Program-made: the position numbers and the translations under genes | In this document: piece by piece, positions 1-8,579 of the stretch | Layout: each line of letters starts with the position of its first letter | How positions within the stretch are numbered: position 1 is the stretch's first letter | Notes under the pieces: model-generated | Told to the model about the DNA's origin: nothing | The model's input: only the letters and a program-made list of their open reading frames with translations | The model's database searches: none | Source of the DNA: Sunxiuqinia sp965372405 | GTDB taxonomy: Bacteria; Bacteroidota; Bacteroidia; Bacteroidales; Prolixibacteraceae | Assembly: GCA_965372405.1 (NCBI GenBank) | Contig: CBDVCE010000006.1 | Location: 1-64,000 of the forward strand | Length of the DNA stretch: 64,000 nt | Direction of reading: 5' to 3'

Positions 1-838
1 TCAACTGACTCTTTTTTGATACCTCGTGGGCTCTGCCCCGGGGTAGTTCATTTCCCAGATCAAAAGCAAATCCAGGATTTCCAGTATTTGTAAAATAATC
101 CAGGATTGTTTGGTTAGCAAACGGATCAAGCTTGATAAATTCTTCATCTTGATTTTCTATTCTGTCTGCTGGGATGGACATATTAATTGATCCAGTAGAA
201 ACGACCGAATAATCACTGTTGTTACCTACAGTTGTAGCCGATGCATCTGAAGAAAGAAAGAATTTTCCATACAGTAGCTTGGCTCGAAACCCAATTGAAA
301 GTTGCTTTTCGATTATTTCATTCGAATAGCCCAAACTATACTCACGATAGTGTATTGCTTCTGCAGGAAATGATTGAACACGATTTAGAGTAACATTAAA
401 ATTGTCAGTATTCATTAAAAACTTTGAAAGCTCACCTTCAAAATCGAGCATTAGCCAGGCCTGATCCTTAACCACAAAGTTGAAGGAGCCATTTTTACCG
501 TGATAACCTAAGTTGAGAAAAGCCATTTCGCCATGTTGATAATACAATTTTTTGTTGACCATGGTTTTGAAAATATTCTTTAGGACATCACTGATTTTAT
601 CAAAAAAAAGAAGATCTGATACCTGACTTAAAGCTTGTTGGTCATTTAAACTCATTGATCCGCCAGCTAAAGGAAAAATGCTAAACGTATACTTTTCATT
701 CGAGGAAAAGAATGCGGGATTAAAACTGGAAGTATGCAGCAATTCGTCCGTGTGGTAAAATGACAGACTGGGTTGAGCATGTCCAAATAGTGGCATTAAA
801 AACATGCTCAAAAAGAATATGTGTGTCTTCGTTTGCAT
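1..838 (-). CDS. DUF5723-like outer-membrane protein, N-terminal part (runs off the left edge)
   Basis: The reading frame opens at an ATG (838-836) and stays open to base 1, so only about 279 residues of the N-terminus are present. It starts with a signal peptide (basic MQTKTH, hydrophobic stretch, then GHAQ as a likely cleavage point). The body has alternating beta-type segments, and a 'NPGFAFDLG' motif near residue 260 that I associate with DUF5723, a Bacteroidota outer-membrane barrel family of unknown function. The frame is not in doubt because it alone is free of stops over 830 bases. The family call rests on that motif and the overall look, so it is moderate. Confidence 0.6.
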   Translation of the reverse strand, partial: MQTKTHIFFLSMFLMPLFGHAQPSLSFYHTDELLHTSSFNPAFFSSNEKYTFSIFPLAGGSMSLNDQQALSQVSDLLFFDKISDVLKNIFKTMVNKKLYYQHGEMAFLNLGYHGKNGSFNFVVKDQAWLMLDFEGELSKFLMNTDNFNVTLNRVQSFPAEAIHYREYSLGYSNEIIEKQLSIGFRAKLLYGKFFLSSDASATTVGNNSDYSVVSTGSINMSIPADRIENQDEEFIKLDPFANQTILDYFTNTGNPGFAFDLGNELPRGRAHEVSKKSQL

Positions 839-988
839 TCCAACTAACTGGAGAAAGATCTCCGGAGATATGTAATTTTCTTAAGCGTACAACTCTAACG
901 TTTTAAACCACAAAAACAGTATTAAGTTTCTTAAATCTTTAATTGAAAGAAATTCAAAACTTAATGGTTTCGTTAATTATAGAATAAC

Positions 989-1019
989 AAAAAGCATCGT
1001 GAATGACTATTCACGATGC
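989..1019 (-). terminator. Rho-independent terminator after asnS
   Basis: Read on the minus strand, GCATCGTGAATA and its complement TATTCACGATGC, separated by a short loop, form a strong stem followed by TTTTTG. It lies about 45 bases past the asnS stop and points the right way. Confidence 0.85.
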
Positions 1020-1062
1020 AAAGGGGTTAATAATATTTTGATTTTAGCGATTAGCTTAAGTC

Positions 1063-2499
1063 TTAAAATTCAGCATTTTTAGGCGTTCTTGGAAATGCAA
1101 TCACGTCTCTAATGTTGCCCATTCCTGTGGCGAATAAAATAAAACGCTCAAAACCTAATCCGAATCCTGCATGTGGAACTGTTCCGTAACGACGTGTATC
1201 CAAATACCACGACATTTCTTCAACCGGAATATCCATTTCTTCCATGCGTTTCACCAACTTGTCGTAATCTTCTTCACGTTGAGAACCACCAATTATTTCA
1301 CCAATTTGTGGGAATAGAATATCCATTGCTGAAACGGTTTTACCATCGTCATTTAACTTCATATAGAAAGCCTTAATGTCTTTCGGGTAATCAATCAAAA
1401 TAACTGGTTTCTTGAAATGTTTCTCAACAAGATAGCGCTCGTGCTCACTTTGCAAATCAATTCCCCACTCAACCGGGAACTGGAATTTGCCTTTTTTGAA
1501 TGGCTTCGAGTTTCTTAATATATTAATCGCCTCGGTGTAAGTACAGCGAATAAATTCATTGCTTGCAACAAACTGCATTTTCTCAATCAATTCCATTGAA
1601 CGTTGATCTTGCGGCTTGCTTTTTTCTTCATTAGTCAGGCGTTGACTTAAAAACTGAAGATCATCCATGCAGTTGTCTAGTGCATAGTTGATTAAGTATT
1701 TAAGGAATTCCTCAGCTAAATCCATATTGTCTGTCAAGTCAGCAAAAGCCATTTCAGGCTCAATCATCCAGAACTCAGCCAAATGTCTTGTTGTATTCGA
1801 ATTCTCAGCTCTAAAAGTTGGTCCGAAAGTATAAACTTCACCCAGAGCCGTTGCTCCAAGTTCACCTTCTAGCTGACCTGATACCGTTAAATTAGTTGGT
1901 TTCCCAAAAAAGTCTTGCGAGAAATCAACTTTTCCTTCTTCGGTCATTGGTGGGTTAACCGCATCCAAAGTAGACACACGGAACATTTGTCCTGCACCTT
2001 CAGCATCCGAAGCCGTTACAATTGGAGTATGCAAATAGTAAAAACCTTTGTCGTTAAAATACTTATGAACGGCAAAAGCCATAGCATGACGAATACGGAA
2101 AACAGCACTAAATGTAGCTGTGCGGAAACGCAGATGAGCATTTTCGCGCAAAAATTCGAGCGTGTGTTTTTTGGGTTGAATTGGATAAGTCTCAGGATCA
2201 GCTTTTCCGTAGATTTGAATTTCAGTTGCATTCAATTCAACAGATTGTCCGCTTCCTTGCGATTCAACCAAGTCTCCGGTAACAGCAAGCGAAGTACTTG
2301 TATTAATGTCTTTTAGAAAGTCTTCCCCGAATTTTTCAACATCAGCAACAACCTGTAAATTATTAATTGTGGAACCGTCATTCAATGCAATAAAATTAAC
2401 ATTTTTACTGCCTCGTTTTGTACGTACCCATCCTTTTACCAACACTTGCTGACCCTTTTGACTTCCGGTCAGTACCTCTTTAATTTTCAGTCGTTTCAT
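1063..2499 (-). CDS. asnS: Asparagine--tRNA ligase
   Basis: Cytoplasmic class II aminoacyl-tRNA synthetase that charges tRNA-Asn with asparagine. The 478-residue length is usual for bacterial AsnRS. An N-terminal OB-fold anticodon-binding domain (about residues 1-110; 'VLVKGWVRTKRGSK') is followed by the class II catalytic core. Motif 2 is visible as FRAENSNTTRHLAEFW and motif 3 near the C-terminus as GFGLGFERF. The asparaginyl rather than aspartyl subtype follows from the short OB domain and the compact core without the GAD insertion of bacterial AspRS. It has its own promoter upstream and its own terminator downstream, so it is probably a single-gene transcript. Confidence 0.96.
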   Translation of the reverse strand: MKRLKIKEVLTGSQKGQQVLVKGWVRTKRGSKNVNFIALNDGSTINNLQVVADVEKFGEDFLKDINTSTSLAVTGDLVESQGSGQSVELNATEIQIYGKADPETYPIQPKKHTLEFLRENAHLRFRTATFSAVFRIRHAMAFAVHKYFNDKGFYYLHTPIVTASDAEGAGQMFRVSTLDAVNPPMTEEGKVDFSQDFFGKPTNLTVSGQLEGELGATALGEVYTFGPTFRAENSNTTRHLAEFWMIEPEMAFADLTDNMDLAEEFLKYLINYALDNCMDDLQFLSQRLTNEEKSKPQDQRSMELIEKMQFVASNEFIRCTYTEAINILRNSKPFKKGKFQFPVEWGIDLQSEHERYLVEKHFKKPVILIDYPKDIKAFYMKLNDDGKTVSAMDILFPQIGEIIGGSQREEDYDKLVKRMEEMDIPVEEMSWYLDTRRYGTVPHAGFGLGFERFILFATGMGNIRDVIAFPRTPKNAEF

Positions 2500-2552
2500 G
2501 TCGCTTCCTTTTTACAGGTTTGGTTATTCTTTCATTTTAATTTTAGAAAAGG

Positions 2553-2560
2553 CAAAAGTA
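2553..2560 (-). promoter_or_regulatory. Bacteroidota-type -7 box for asnS
   Basis: The minus strand reads TACTTTTG, an exact match to TAnnTTTG, 53 bases upstream of the asnS start codon. No clean TTTG -33 box is seen at the expected distance, only a T-rich stretch. Confidence 0.55.
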
Positions 2561-2607
2561 CATTTTTCTGCTGAAAAACATGAATTTGCGTTTCGAAAAG
2601 TTTAAGC

Positions 2608-2637
2608 AAAAAAAAGCTGCTCCAAATGGAACAGCTT
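2608..2637 (-). terminator. Rho-independent terminator after ilvE
   Basis: On the minus strand AAGCTGTTCC, a 4-base loop, and GGAGCAGCTT (one imperfect pair) are followed by a run of eight T. It sits 20 bases past the ilvE stop. Confidence 0.88.
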
Positions 2638-2657
2638 TGTATGTGTGGATTATAAGA

Positions 2658-3671
2658 TTACTCAATTACAGTTGTCCAGTTATGTACGTCTGGGTCATCA
2701 CCATCTTGGATCGCTCTTAGCTTTTCGTATAGCTTTGTACTCATAGGACCAGCTTCTGTACCGTAAGTATATTCTTTATCAATATCAGCATCATAAATAC
2801 GCTTGATAGGAGAAATAACGGCAGCTGTTCCACAGGCTCCAACTTCTTCAAAGCTTGCAAGCTCTTCAACAGGAACTTTGCGTCGTTCAACTTCCATTCC
2901 CAAATCTTTAGCCAGTTGTGTAAGGCTCATATTTGTAATGGATGGAAGGATTGAATCAGATTCAGGAGTGATATAAGTATTGTTCTTAATTCCAAAGAAA
3001 TTCGCCGGGCCACACTCATCCAGATATTTCTTTTCTTTTGAATCCAGATAAAGAACGGCTGAAAATCCGCCTTTTTTGGCTTCTTTCCCTGCAGTTAAAC
3101 TTGCAGCATAATTTCCACCCACCTTGTATCTTCCAGTTCCTTGAGGAGCAGCACGGTCGTACTCGCGCATAATTAACAAGTCAGTTGGCTTAAATCCTTC
3201 AGGAAAATAAGGGCCTACTGGCATTACAAATACCATAAAAAGGTATTCTTCTGCAGGTTTTACACCAATTTCAGGACCAGTACCAATTAATAAAGGACGA
3301 ATGTAAAGAGAAGCTCCTGAGCCATATGGTGGAATAAATTTTAGGTTCTTCTTAACTGCAAGGCTAACGGCTTCAATAAATTTTTCAACAGGAATATTTG
3401 GCATTAAAATACCATCACATGAACTTTGCATCCGTTTAGCATTTTCTTCCATTCTGAAAACGCGAACCTTTCCATCATTTCCCATAAATGCTTTCAAACC
3501 TTCAAAACACTCCTGACCATAATGGAGACAAGTGGCCGCAATGTGCATATTAACATTTTCTGAGTCACTAACTTCAAGTGAGCCCCAGTCGCCATTTTTA
3601 TACCAGCAACGAACATTAAAATCTGCTTTAGAATATCCAAAGCCTATGTTTTTCCAATCTTTATTTTCCAT
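2658..3671 (-). CDS. ilvE: Branched-chain-amino-acid aminotransferase
   Basis: PLP-dependent fold type IV transaminase that exchanges the amino group between leucine, isoleucine or valine and 2-oxoglutarate: last step of their synthesis, first of breakdown. The 337-residue length fits the longer BCAT subgroup. 'LHYGQECFEGLKAF' near residues 49-62 is the typical substrate-loop motif. Lys183 in 'GTGRYKVGGNY' is the expected Schiff-base lysine. The glycine-rich 'GTAAVISPI' segment near the C-terminus binds the PLP phosphate. It stands alone between its terminator and an upstream regulator gene, with no other ilv genes nearby. Confidence 0.95.
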   Translation of the reverse strand: MENKDWKNIGFGYSKADFNVRCWYKNGDWGSLEVSDSENVNMHIAATCLHYGQECFEGLKAFMGNDGKVRVFRMEENAKRMQSSCDGILMPNIPVEKFIEAVSLAVKKNLKFIPPYGSGASLYIRPLLIGTGPEIGVKPAEEYLFMVFVMPVGPYFPEGFKPTDLLIMREYDRAAPQGTGRYKVGGNYAASLTAGKEAKKGGFSAVLYLDSKEKKYLDECGPANFFGIKNNTYITPESDSILPSITNMSLTQLAKDLGMEVERRKVPVEELASFEEVGACGTAAVISPIKRIYDADIDKEYTYGTEAGPMSTKLYEKLRAIQDGDDPDVHNWTTVIE

Positions 3672-3886
3672 ATGCGATTTGATTACTTCTGATTTTTTTC
3701 AGCATCTAAAATAACAAAAAAAATACCTGAGAATAAAAGTGATATGTCATGAAGGCACATAAAATAATGTTATAAAAATATACTTAACAACACTATTCCA
3801 TTATTCTGTTAAAAATGAACTCTGAATTTTGGTATTGAAGTCAATAATTATTGATTGACATCTACGGTTGGTGTGTGATCGTGCTT

Positions 3887-4492
3887 TTACTTTCTTAAAA
3901 ATCTTATTTTGGGATAATAAACAATGTTTCTATCTCTATTTATTCGAACCGCATTAATAATAATCAATACTAGATTGTATATGTACATAATTCCAAAGAA
4001 GCTTAGATTCATTATGATTCTTGAGATAATTATGTCAGGACTAATATGTTGTGTCATTTTCATTTTGAATATCATACTCAATAGAATTCCAATATATCCA
4101 AGGAAAAGCAACATAGTCCATGTAATTTGAAAATTTAAAAGGTCTTTTGCAATTGCGTTTACATTCTTAATCTTATCCTTTTTAGATATCCAAATTATTA
4201 AAGGGACTAAAATTCCTAAAATGGGGAAGATAAGAAAGCTTAAAGCAGATAGATTTAAATTTGTCAAAAATCCTTTATCCTCTTGTACGGCCCAATCAAT
4301 AACTTCATCCGTAGATACCTCAAATGCCAGAGCAAGCCTTTTGAGTGAATCCCCTCGAGGTTCCGTTTCCCCATTTTCAATTCTTTGAATTGTGCGTAAA
4401 CTTAATCCCGTTTTTTCAGATAATTCTTCTTGAGAGAAACCTTTTCTATTTCTTAAGGTTTTAATTCTTAGTGCTAATTCTTTGTTCTTCAT
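3887..4492 (-). CDS. XRE-family HTH regulator with C-terminal membrane domain
   Basis: A 201-residue protein with two parts. Residues 5-62 are a Cro/C1-type helix-turn-helix ('RKGFSQEELSEKTGLSLRTIQRIENGETEPR', quoted in part). The rest has about four hydrophobic segments separated by short basic loops, resembling the DUF4870-like membrane domain often fused to XRE domains in Bacteroidota. It is probably a membrane-anchored DNA-binding regulator; target genes cannot be read from the sequence. It stands alone, with 215 bases to ilvE and 114 to the DUF2797 gene. Base composition is more AT-rich than in its neighbours by eye. Confidence 0.8.
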   Translation of the reverse strand: MKNKELALRIKTLRNRKGFSQEELSEKTGLSLRTIQRIENGETEPRGDSLKRLALAFEVSTDEVIDWAVQEDKGFLTNLNLSALSFLIFPILGILVPLIIWISKKDKIKNVNAIAKDLLNFQITWTMLLFLGYIGILLSMIFKMKMTQHISPDIIISRIIMNLSFFGIMYIYNLVLIIINAVRINRDRNIVYYPKIRFLRK

Positions 4493-4605
4493 TTTGCATA
4501 TATTTTTAAATTCAGAACGAAAGTATATTTAAAGACATTTATTGATTGCGTCATATTTAAGTCAAATTAACGTCATTCGTGTCAATGATGCAATTTTGTT
4601 CATTA

Positions 4606-5406
4606 TCAGTATGCTAAAACTTTCAAGCAGTATCCATTGTGCCTTCGGATATTTAAAACACGGTTTTTATCAAATAGAAGATATTGACCTTTAATGCCCA
4701 ATAGTTTTCCTTCAACTTCAGAATTTTTATCAAAGTTTAGACTGTTAACTTTTTCAGGAAATTGCTCAACGGGATAGTTTAATTCAACAATAGAATTATC
4801 ATTACTAATATATTGCTGCAACTCAAGCGGTAAATATTGTTGAGCATTTATTTTTTCTTCCTTCAAATTGATGGATTTATCAACTTTATTTTGAAGCATT
4901 TCTCTCCAGTTTGTTTTGTCGCTGAAGTATTTTTTCAAGAACACTTCAATGACTCCGGCGATATGCCGGTTTGGGGTTTTTGCAAGCCTGATTGCGCTGC
5001 TAGCTCCCTGGTCAATCCATCGGGTTGGGACTTGATGATGACGGGTAACGCCAACTTTTACTCCACTCGAAGCTGCCAGATAAACGTAATGATCAATCAG
5101 GTCATGTTCTTCAGCCCATTCCATATCTCTTGCAACTCCATATTGAGCTTTGGATAATTCAGGCCTCATAATGGTTTCACTGGCTTCTGGAGCAGTTTGG
5201 TAACACGTATAACAAAACCCCTGGCTAAATGAGCTTTTGGTTTTCTTCCCACAAGAAATACAATTAATTTTACCGTCAAATATCAACTTAATATCTGAAC
5301 CAATCAAGTCATTCATTGCTAATTCTTTATCACCGATGGGTAAAAAATATTGAATTGGCTCTGCCAGTTCGGTACGCATCTTTTCAATGTTTCCAGTGTA
5401 TTCCAT
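4606..5406 (-). CDS. DUF2797 family protein
   Basis: A 266-residue protein of unknown function. A zinc-ribbon-like region has CISCGKK (residues about 49-55) and CYTCYQ about 20 residues later, so two CxxC pairs could hold a metal. It is followed by the conserved DUF2797 block with 'YGVARDMEWAEEHDLIDHYVYLA' (partly quoted), 'VGVTRHHQVPTRWIDQGA' and a 'LAKTPNRHIAGVIE' stretch. The VGVTR...RWIDQGA motif recalls GIY-YIG-like nuclease cores, but that is only an impression. A start at 5406 gives a normal N-terminus. It is followed after 50 bases by the HAD gene's 3' end region, and may be transcribed separately. Confidence 0.8.
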   Translation of the reverse strand: MEYTGNIEKMRTELAEPIQYFLPIGDKELAMNDLIGSDIKLIFDGKINCISCGKKTKSSFSQGFCYTCYQTAPEASETIMRPELSKAQYGVARDMEWAEEHDLIDHYVYLAASSGVKVGVTRHHQVPTRWIDQGASSAIRLAKTPNRHIAGVIEVFLKKYFSDKTNWREMLQNKVDKSINLKEEKINAQQYLPLELQQYISNDNSIVELNYPVEQFPEKVNSLNFDKNSEVEGKLLGIKGQYLLFDKNRVLNIRRHNGYCLKVLAY

Positions 5407-5456
5407 GTTTAATATATTCTATTGTTGAATGACTTTTAAATTGGCAACTCAAGGGC

Positions 5457-6155
5457 TTAACTCAATAAATCCAAAACGTCAAAAATATCTTTAAGTTCAA
5501 AAAACCGATCACTTTTAATATCGTTTGGATCCATTTTTTCATGCTCCCAGGTTGTGTAATATGGAACATGCGCTGCAACGCCTCCAAGGTTTATTACTGG
5601 CAATACATCCGATTTCAATGAGTTTCCAATCATCATGAAATTCTCTGGTGGCAAATCAAGATGATTGATCAGTTCCTTATAGTTTGCTTCTTTTTTATGG
5701 GTCATCACCTCAATGTGATGAAAGTATTTCTTAAGGTCTGATTTTTTCAATTTTCTTTCCTGATCCAACAGATCGCCTTTTGTGGCCATGACCAACCTGT
5801 ATTTCTGTGAAAGTTTAGCCAGCACTTCTTCCACTCCGGGGAGGATAATTACTTCTTTATGAAGCATGGTTTTACCAATTTGAAGAATTTTCCCAACTTG
5901 ATATTGGTTGATTTGATGATCAGAAATGAGCAAGGCGGTCTCCATTAAAGAAAGGATAAATGCCTTAATTCCATAGCCATAAATCTCCAGATTTTGTACT
6001 TCAATCTGAAAAAGTTCAGTCATTACATTTTCTTCAGAATTGAAGTCAGACATTATTTCGCAGAATTCTTTTTCTGCATCTCTAAAAAAATTCTCATTTC
6101 CCCACAAGGTATCATCTGCATCAAAGGCGATGATTTCAATATTCGACAAACTCAT
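5457..6155 (-). CDS. HAD-family hydrolase (putative phosphatase)
   Basis: Haloacid-dehalogenase-type hydrolase of 232 residues. Motif I is 'IIAFDADDTLWGNE' at the N-terminus with the two catalytic aspartates in DADDT. Motif II is about 'VMATKGD' (T), motif III the lysine in 'SDLKKYF'/'HKKEANYK', and motif IV 'MIGNSLKSDV'. A helical cap lies between motifs I and II, typical of subclass I. The frame remains open upstream to 6347, but that would overlap the preceding gene by 125 bases and cross its terminator; ATG 6155 puts motif I right at the N-terminus and is preferred. Substrate unknown. Confidence 0.88.
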   Translation of the reverse strand: MSLSNIEIIAFDADDTLWGNENFFRDAEKEFCEIMSDFNSEENVMTELFQIEVQNLEIYGYGIKAFILSLMETALLISDHQINQYQVGKILQIGKTMLHKEVIILPGVEEVLAKLSQKYRLVMATKGDLLDQERKLKKSDLKKYFHHIEVMTHKKEANYKELINHLDLPPENFMMIGNSLKSDVLPVINLGGVAAHVPYYTTWEHEKMDPNDIKSDRFFELKDIFDVLDLLS

Positions 6156-6164
6156 TTTGTAAAG

Positions 6165-6195
6165 ATAAAAAAGGCTGCCATAACTGACAGCCTTT
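6165..6195 (-). terminator. Rho-independent terminator of the sugar operon
   Basis: On the minus strand AAGGCTG...CAGCCTT closes a short hairpin, followed by TTTTTT. It lies about 28 bases past the stop of the oxidoreductase at 6223-7539 and just before the HAD start codon. Confidence 0.82.
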
Positions 6196-6222
6196 CGGTA
6201 TATAGAATATTTATCTTTTCTA

Positions 6223-7539
6223 CTAGATTTTTGGCAATTTCCATGGAGCGCGGTATGTTGGGGTGAGCATTTTATTCGCTTCATCATTATTTGTGAATCT
6301 GCTATTTTCTGCGTCCCAGTCAAGCCGAGTTCTTGTTTTAAGTGCAATATTGCCTAAGTGTGCAATTCGAGCTGTATTTGCAGCTTTCTCAATACTACAA
6401 TTTAAATCTCTGTTGCGGGAGCGAACTCCGTCAACGAAATTTTTCATATGTGGCCCATGCCCTGATTCAACACACTTTTTACGCTCAACACGTTCGAGTT
6501 GTGGCTTACCTTTCAATACTTCAGGAATTACTTCCCAGCCATTGCGATCAACAATTAAAGTTCCATTGTTTCCAACAAAAGCAATTCCATGATCACGACC
6601 ATAATATCCATCACCAATACCAATTCCATGATCCCACATCATTGTGAAATCATCAAACTCGAATAGTGCTTGCTGGGTATCTGGTGTTTCACATGCATCA
6701 TTTGGATAAGCAAATTTACCGCCCATGGCCATCACTGATTTTGGAGCTTTTACTTGCATACCCAGAAGACCAAAGTCGATCAGGTGAACACCCCAGTCGG
6801 TCATTAAACCACCTGCATAATCCCAGAACCAGCGAAAGTTAAAATGAAAACGATTTGGGTTGAATGGACGCTTTGTAGCAGGTCCCAGCCAGAAATCATA
6901 ATCAACACCCTCTGGAGCGGTAGCATCTGGTTTTTTAGGTACTTCACCAATCCAATTAAGGTATGTCCAAATACGAACTGTACGAATTTTGCCCAGTTTA
7001 CCTGAATGAACATAGTCAACAGCATCAAGGAAATGAGCATCACTACGTTGCCATTGCCCAACCTGAACCACATTTTTGTACTTGTTGGCATATTTCTCCA
7101 TGATATTAACCTCTTCGATTGTGTTTCCAAGCGGTTTTTCACAATAGATATCTTTGCCAGCTTTACAAGCTTCTACAAATGGCAAGCAATGCCAATGGTC
7201 AGGCGTGCCAATAATGACTACATCAACTTCCTCATCTTTTATAAGATCGCGGAAATCGGTATACATTTTGGGTTTCTTGCCTTGAATTTTCTCTGTCTCA
7301 GGAATACGTTTGTCTAATACACGTTGATCGACATCGCATATCGCAACACATTCTGTATTTTCCTGATTCAGAAAAGTTTTCAGGTCATGAAATCCCATTC
7401 CTCGGGCTCCAATTAATCCGGCACGCAACTTTTTAGTTGGTGCACAAGAGTTAACTGCAGTTGACATGCCCGCTGCCAACCCGATCCCAGCCGTTGCCAC
7501 GGCTGTTTTCTTTAAAAACGTTCTTCTGTTTGCTTCCAT
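6223..7539 (-). CDS. Gfo/Idh/MocA-family oxidoreductase with Tat leader
   Basis: NAD(P)-dependent sugar oxidoreductase of 438 residues. The N-terminus 'MEANRRTFLKKTAVATAG' has a twin-arginine pattern (RRTFLKK) followed by an alanine-rich hydrophobic stretch and 'VNSC', so the enzyme is probably exported folded and perhaps lipid-anchored. The Rossmann fold begins at 'LRAGLIGARGMGFHD'. 'CEKPL' near residue 135 is the family's hallmark EKP motif, and the C-terminal domain has conserved 'GLMTDWGVHLIDFGLLGM'. It ends a three-gene operon: 20 bases separate it from the isomerase gene upstream. Exported Gfo/Idh proteins include GH109 glycosidases with a non-hydrolytic, NAD-dependent mechanism, so a glycosidase is possible. 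Confidence 0.85.
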   Translation of the reverse strand: MEANRRTFLKKTAVATAGIGLAAGMSTAVNSCAPTKKLRAGLIGARGMGFHDLKTFLNQENTECVAICDVDQRVLDKRIPETEKIQGKKPKMYTDFRDLIKDEEVDVVIIGTPDHWHCLPFVEACKAGKDIYCEKPLGNTIEEVNIMEKYANKYKNVVQVGQWQRSDAHFLDAVDYVHSGKLGKIRTVRIWTYLNWIGEVPKKPDATAPEGVDYDFWLGPATKRPFNPNRFHFNFRWFWDYAGGLMTDWGVHLIDFGLLGMQVKAPKSVMAMGGKFAYPNDACETPDTQQALFEFDDFTMMWDHGIGIGDGYYGRDHGIAFVGNNGTLIVDRNGWEVIPEVLKGKPQLERVERKKCVESGHGPHMKNFVDGVRSRNRDLNCSIEKAANTARIAHLGNIALKTRTRLDWDAENSRFTNNDEANKMLTPTYRAPWKLPKI

Positions 7540-7559
7540 TATAATTAGTTTCTTAGTTT

Positions 7560-8555
7560 TTATTCTTTTTGCATTGCATCATCAAATGCAACATCCGAAG
7601 GAGCAAAGTCACTATAGCGAACAAAGTCGCAAGCTTCTTCTGCGCCCACTTCACGATTCATGCCGCTGTCTTCCCATTCAACAGAAAGAGGTCCGTTATA
7701 TTTGATGTCATTCAATGCACGAATAATATTTTCAAAATCAATTTTCCCACGACCTAAACTGCGGAAGTTCCAGTACCGACGATTGTCACCAAAGTCTACA
7801 TGACCTCCAAATACACCAACGGTCATTGGAACATCACTCCAGTAAACATCTTTCATGTGAACATGGAAAATTTTATCTGAGAATTCGTAGATGAATTTCA
7901 CGTAATCAACATGTTGGTATCCGAAGTGACTTGGGTCGTAATTAAATCCAAATGCCGGGTGATTATCAATTGCTTTAAGTGTGCGTTTGGCTGATTCAAT
8001 ATCAAAAGCAATTTCTGTAGGATGAACCTCTAAGGCAAACTTCATTCCCATTTTTTGATATTCATCAAGAATAGGCTTCCAGCGCTTAGCGAAATCTTCA
8101 AAACCTTTATCAATCATTTCCTGAGATGCAGGAGGGAAAGAGTAAAGCATGTGCCAGATTGAGCTTCCGGTGAAACCAATAACAGTATCCAAGCCAAGCA
8201 TTTTGGCTACTTTCCCTGTTTTTATAATTTCCTCAGCAGCACGCTGACGAACTCCTTCTGGTTCTCCATCGCCCCAAATGTATGGAGGAAGTATGCTTTT
8301 ATGACGATCATCAATATTGTCACACACACATTGACCAATCAGGTGAGTTGAAATGGCAAATAATTTCAAATCATATTTTTCAAGCAACGCTTTGCGTTCG
8401 TCACAATAAGCCTGATCAGCTTTATCGATCTCCATGTGATCTCCCCAGCAGCATAATTCTAATCCATCATAGCCAAAATCTTTGGCTTTCTGACACATTG
8501 TTTCAATAGGAAGGTCGGCCCATTGTCCGGTAAAAAGAGTTACTGGTCTTGGCAT
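7560..8555 (-). CDS. Sugar phosphate isomerase/epimerase (AP-endonuclease-2-like TIM barrel)
   Basis: Cytoplasmic TIM-barrel protein of 331 residues, family AP_endonuc_2. 'FGYDGLELCCWGDHMEID' gives the first metal-side strand. Metal ligands are suggested by 'ALEVHPTEI' (E and H), 'NYDPSHFGYQ' (D and H), 'HVHMKDV' (H) and the final 'VEWEDSG' (E), the usual Glu/Asp/His set. No leader is seen. It lies between two Gfo/Idh genes, 20 and 24 bases away, which implies a shared transcript in which an oxidised sugar is isomerised or epimerised. The exact substrate is unknown. Confidence 0.85.
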   Translation of the reverse strand: MPRPVTLFTGQWADLPIETMCQKAKDFGYDGLELCCWGDHMEIDKADQAYCDERKALLEKYDLKLFAISTHLIGQCVCDNIDDRHKSILPPYIWGDGEPEGVRQRAAEEIIKTGKVAKMLGLDTVIGFTGSSIWHMLYSFPPASQEMIDKGFEDFAKRWKPILDEYQKMGMKFALEVHPTEIAFDIESAKRTLKAIDNHPAFGFNYDPSHFGYQHVDYVKFIYEFSDKIFHVHMKDVYWSDVPMTVGVFGGHVDFGDNRRYWNFRSLGRGKIDFENIIRALNDIKYNGPLSVEWEDSGMNREVGAEEACDFVRYSDFAPSDVAFDDAMQKE

Positions 8556-8579
8556 AGTATTTTTGTTTAGTTGTTTTAA

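Noticed and set aside
1915..2316. 133-codon plus-strand frame inside asnS
   Set aside because: It is antisense to the well-conserved synthetase core and has no domain or promoter.
5457..6347. Longer HAD protein starting at 6347
   Set aside because: The extra 64 residues cross a terminator and overlap the preceding gene by 125 bases; ATG 6155 places motif I at the N-terminus.
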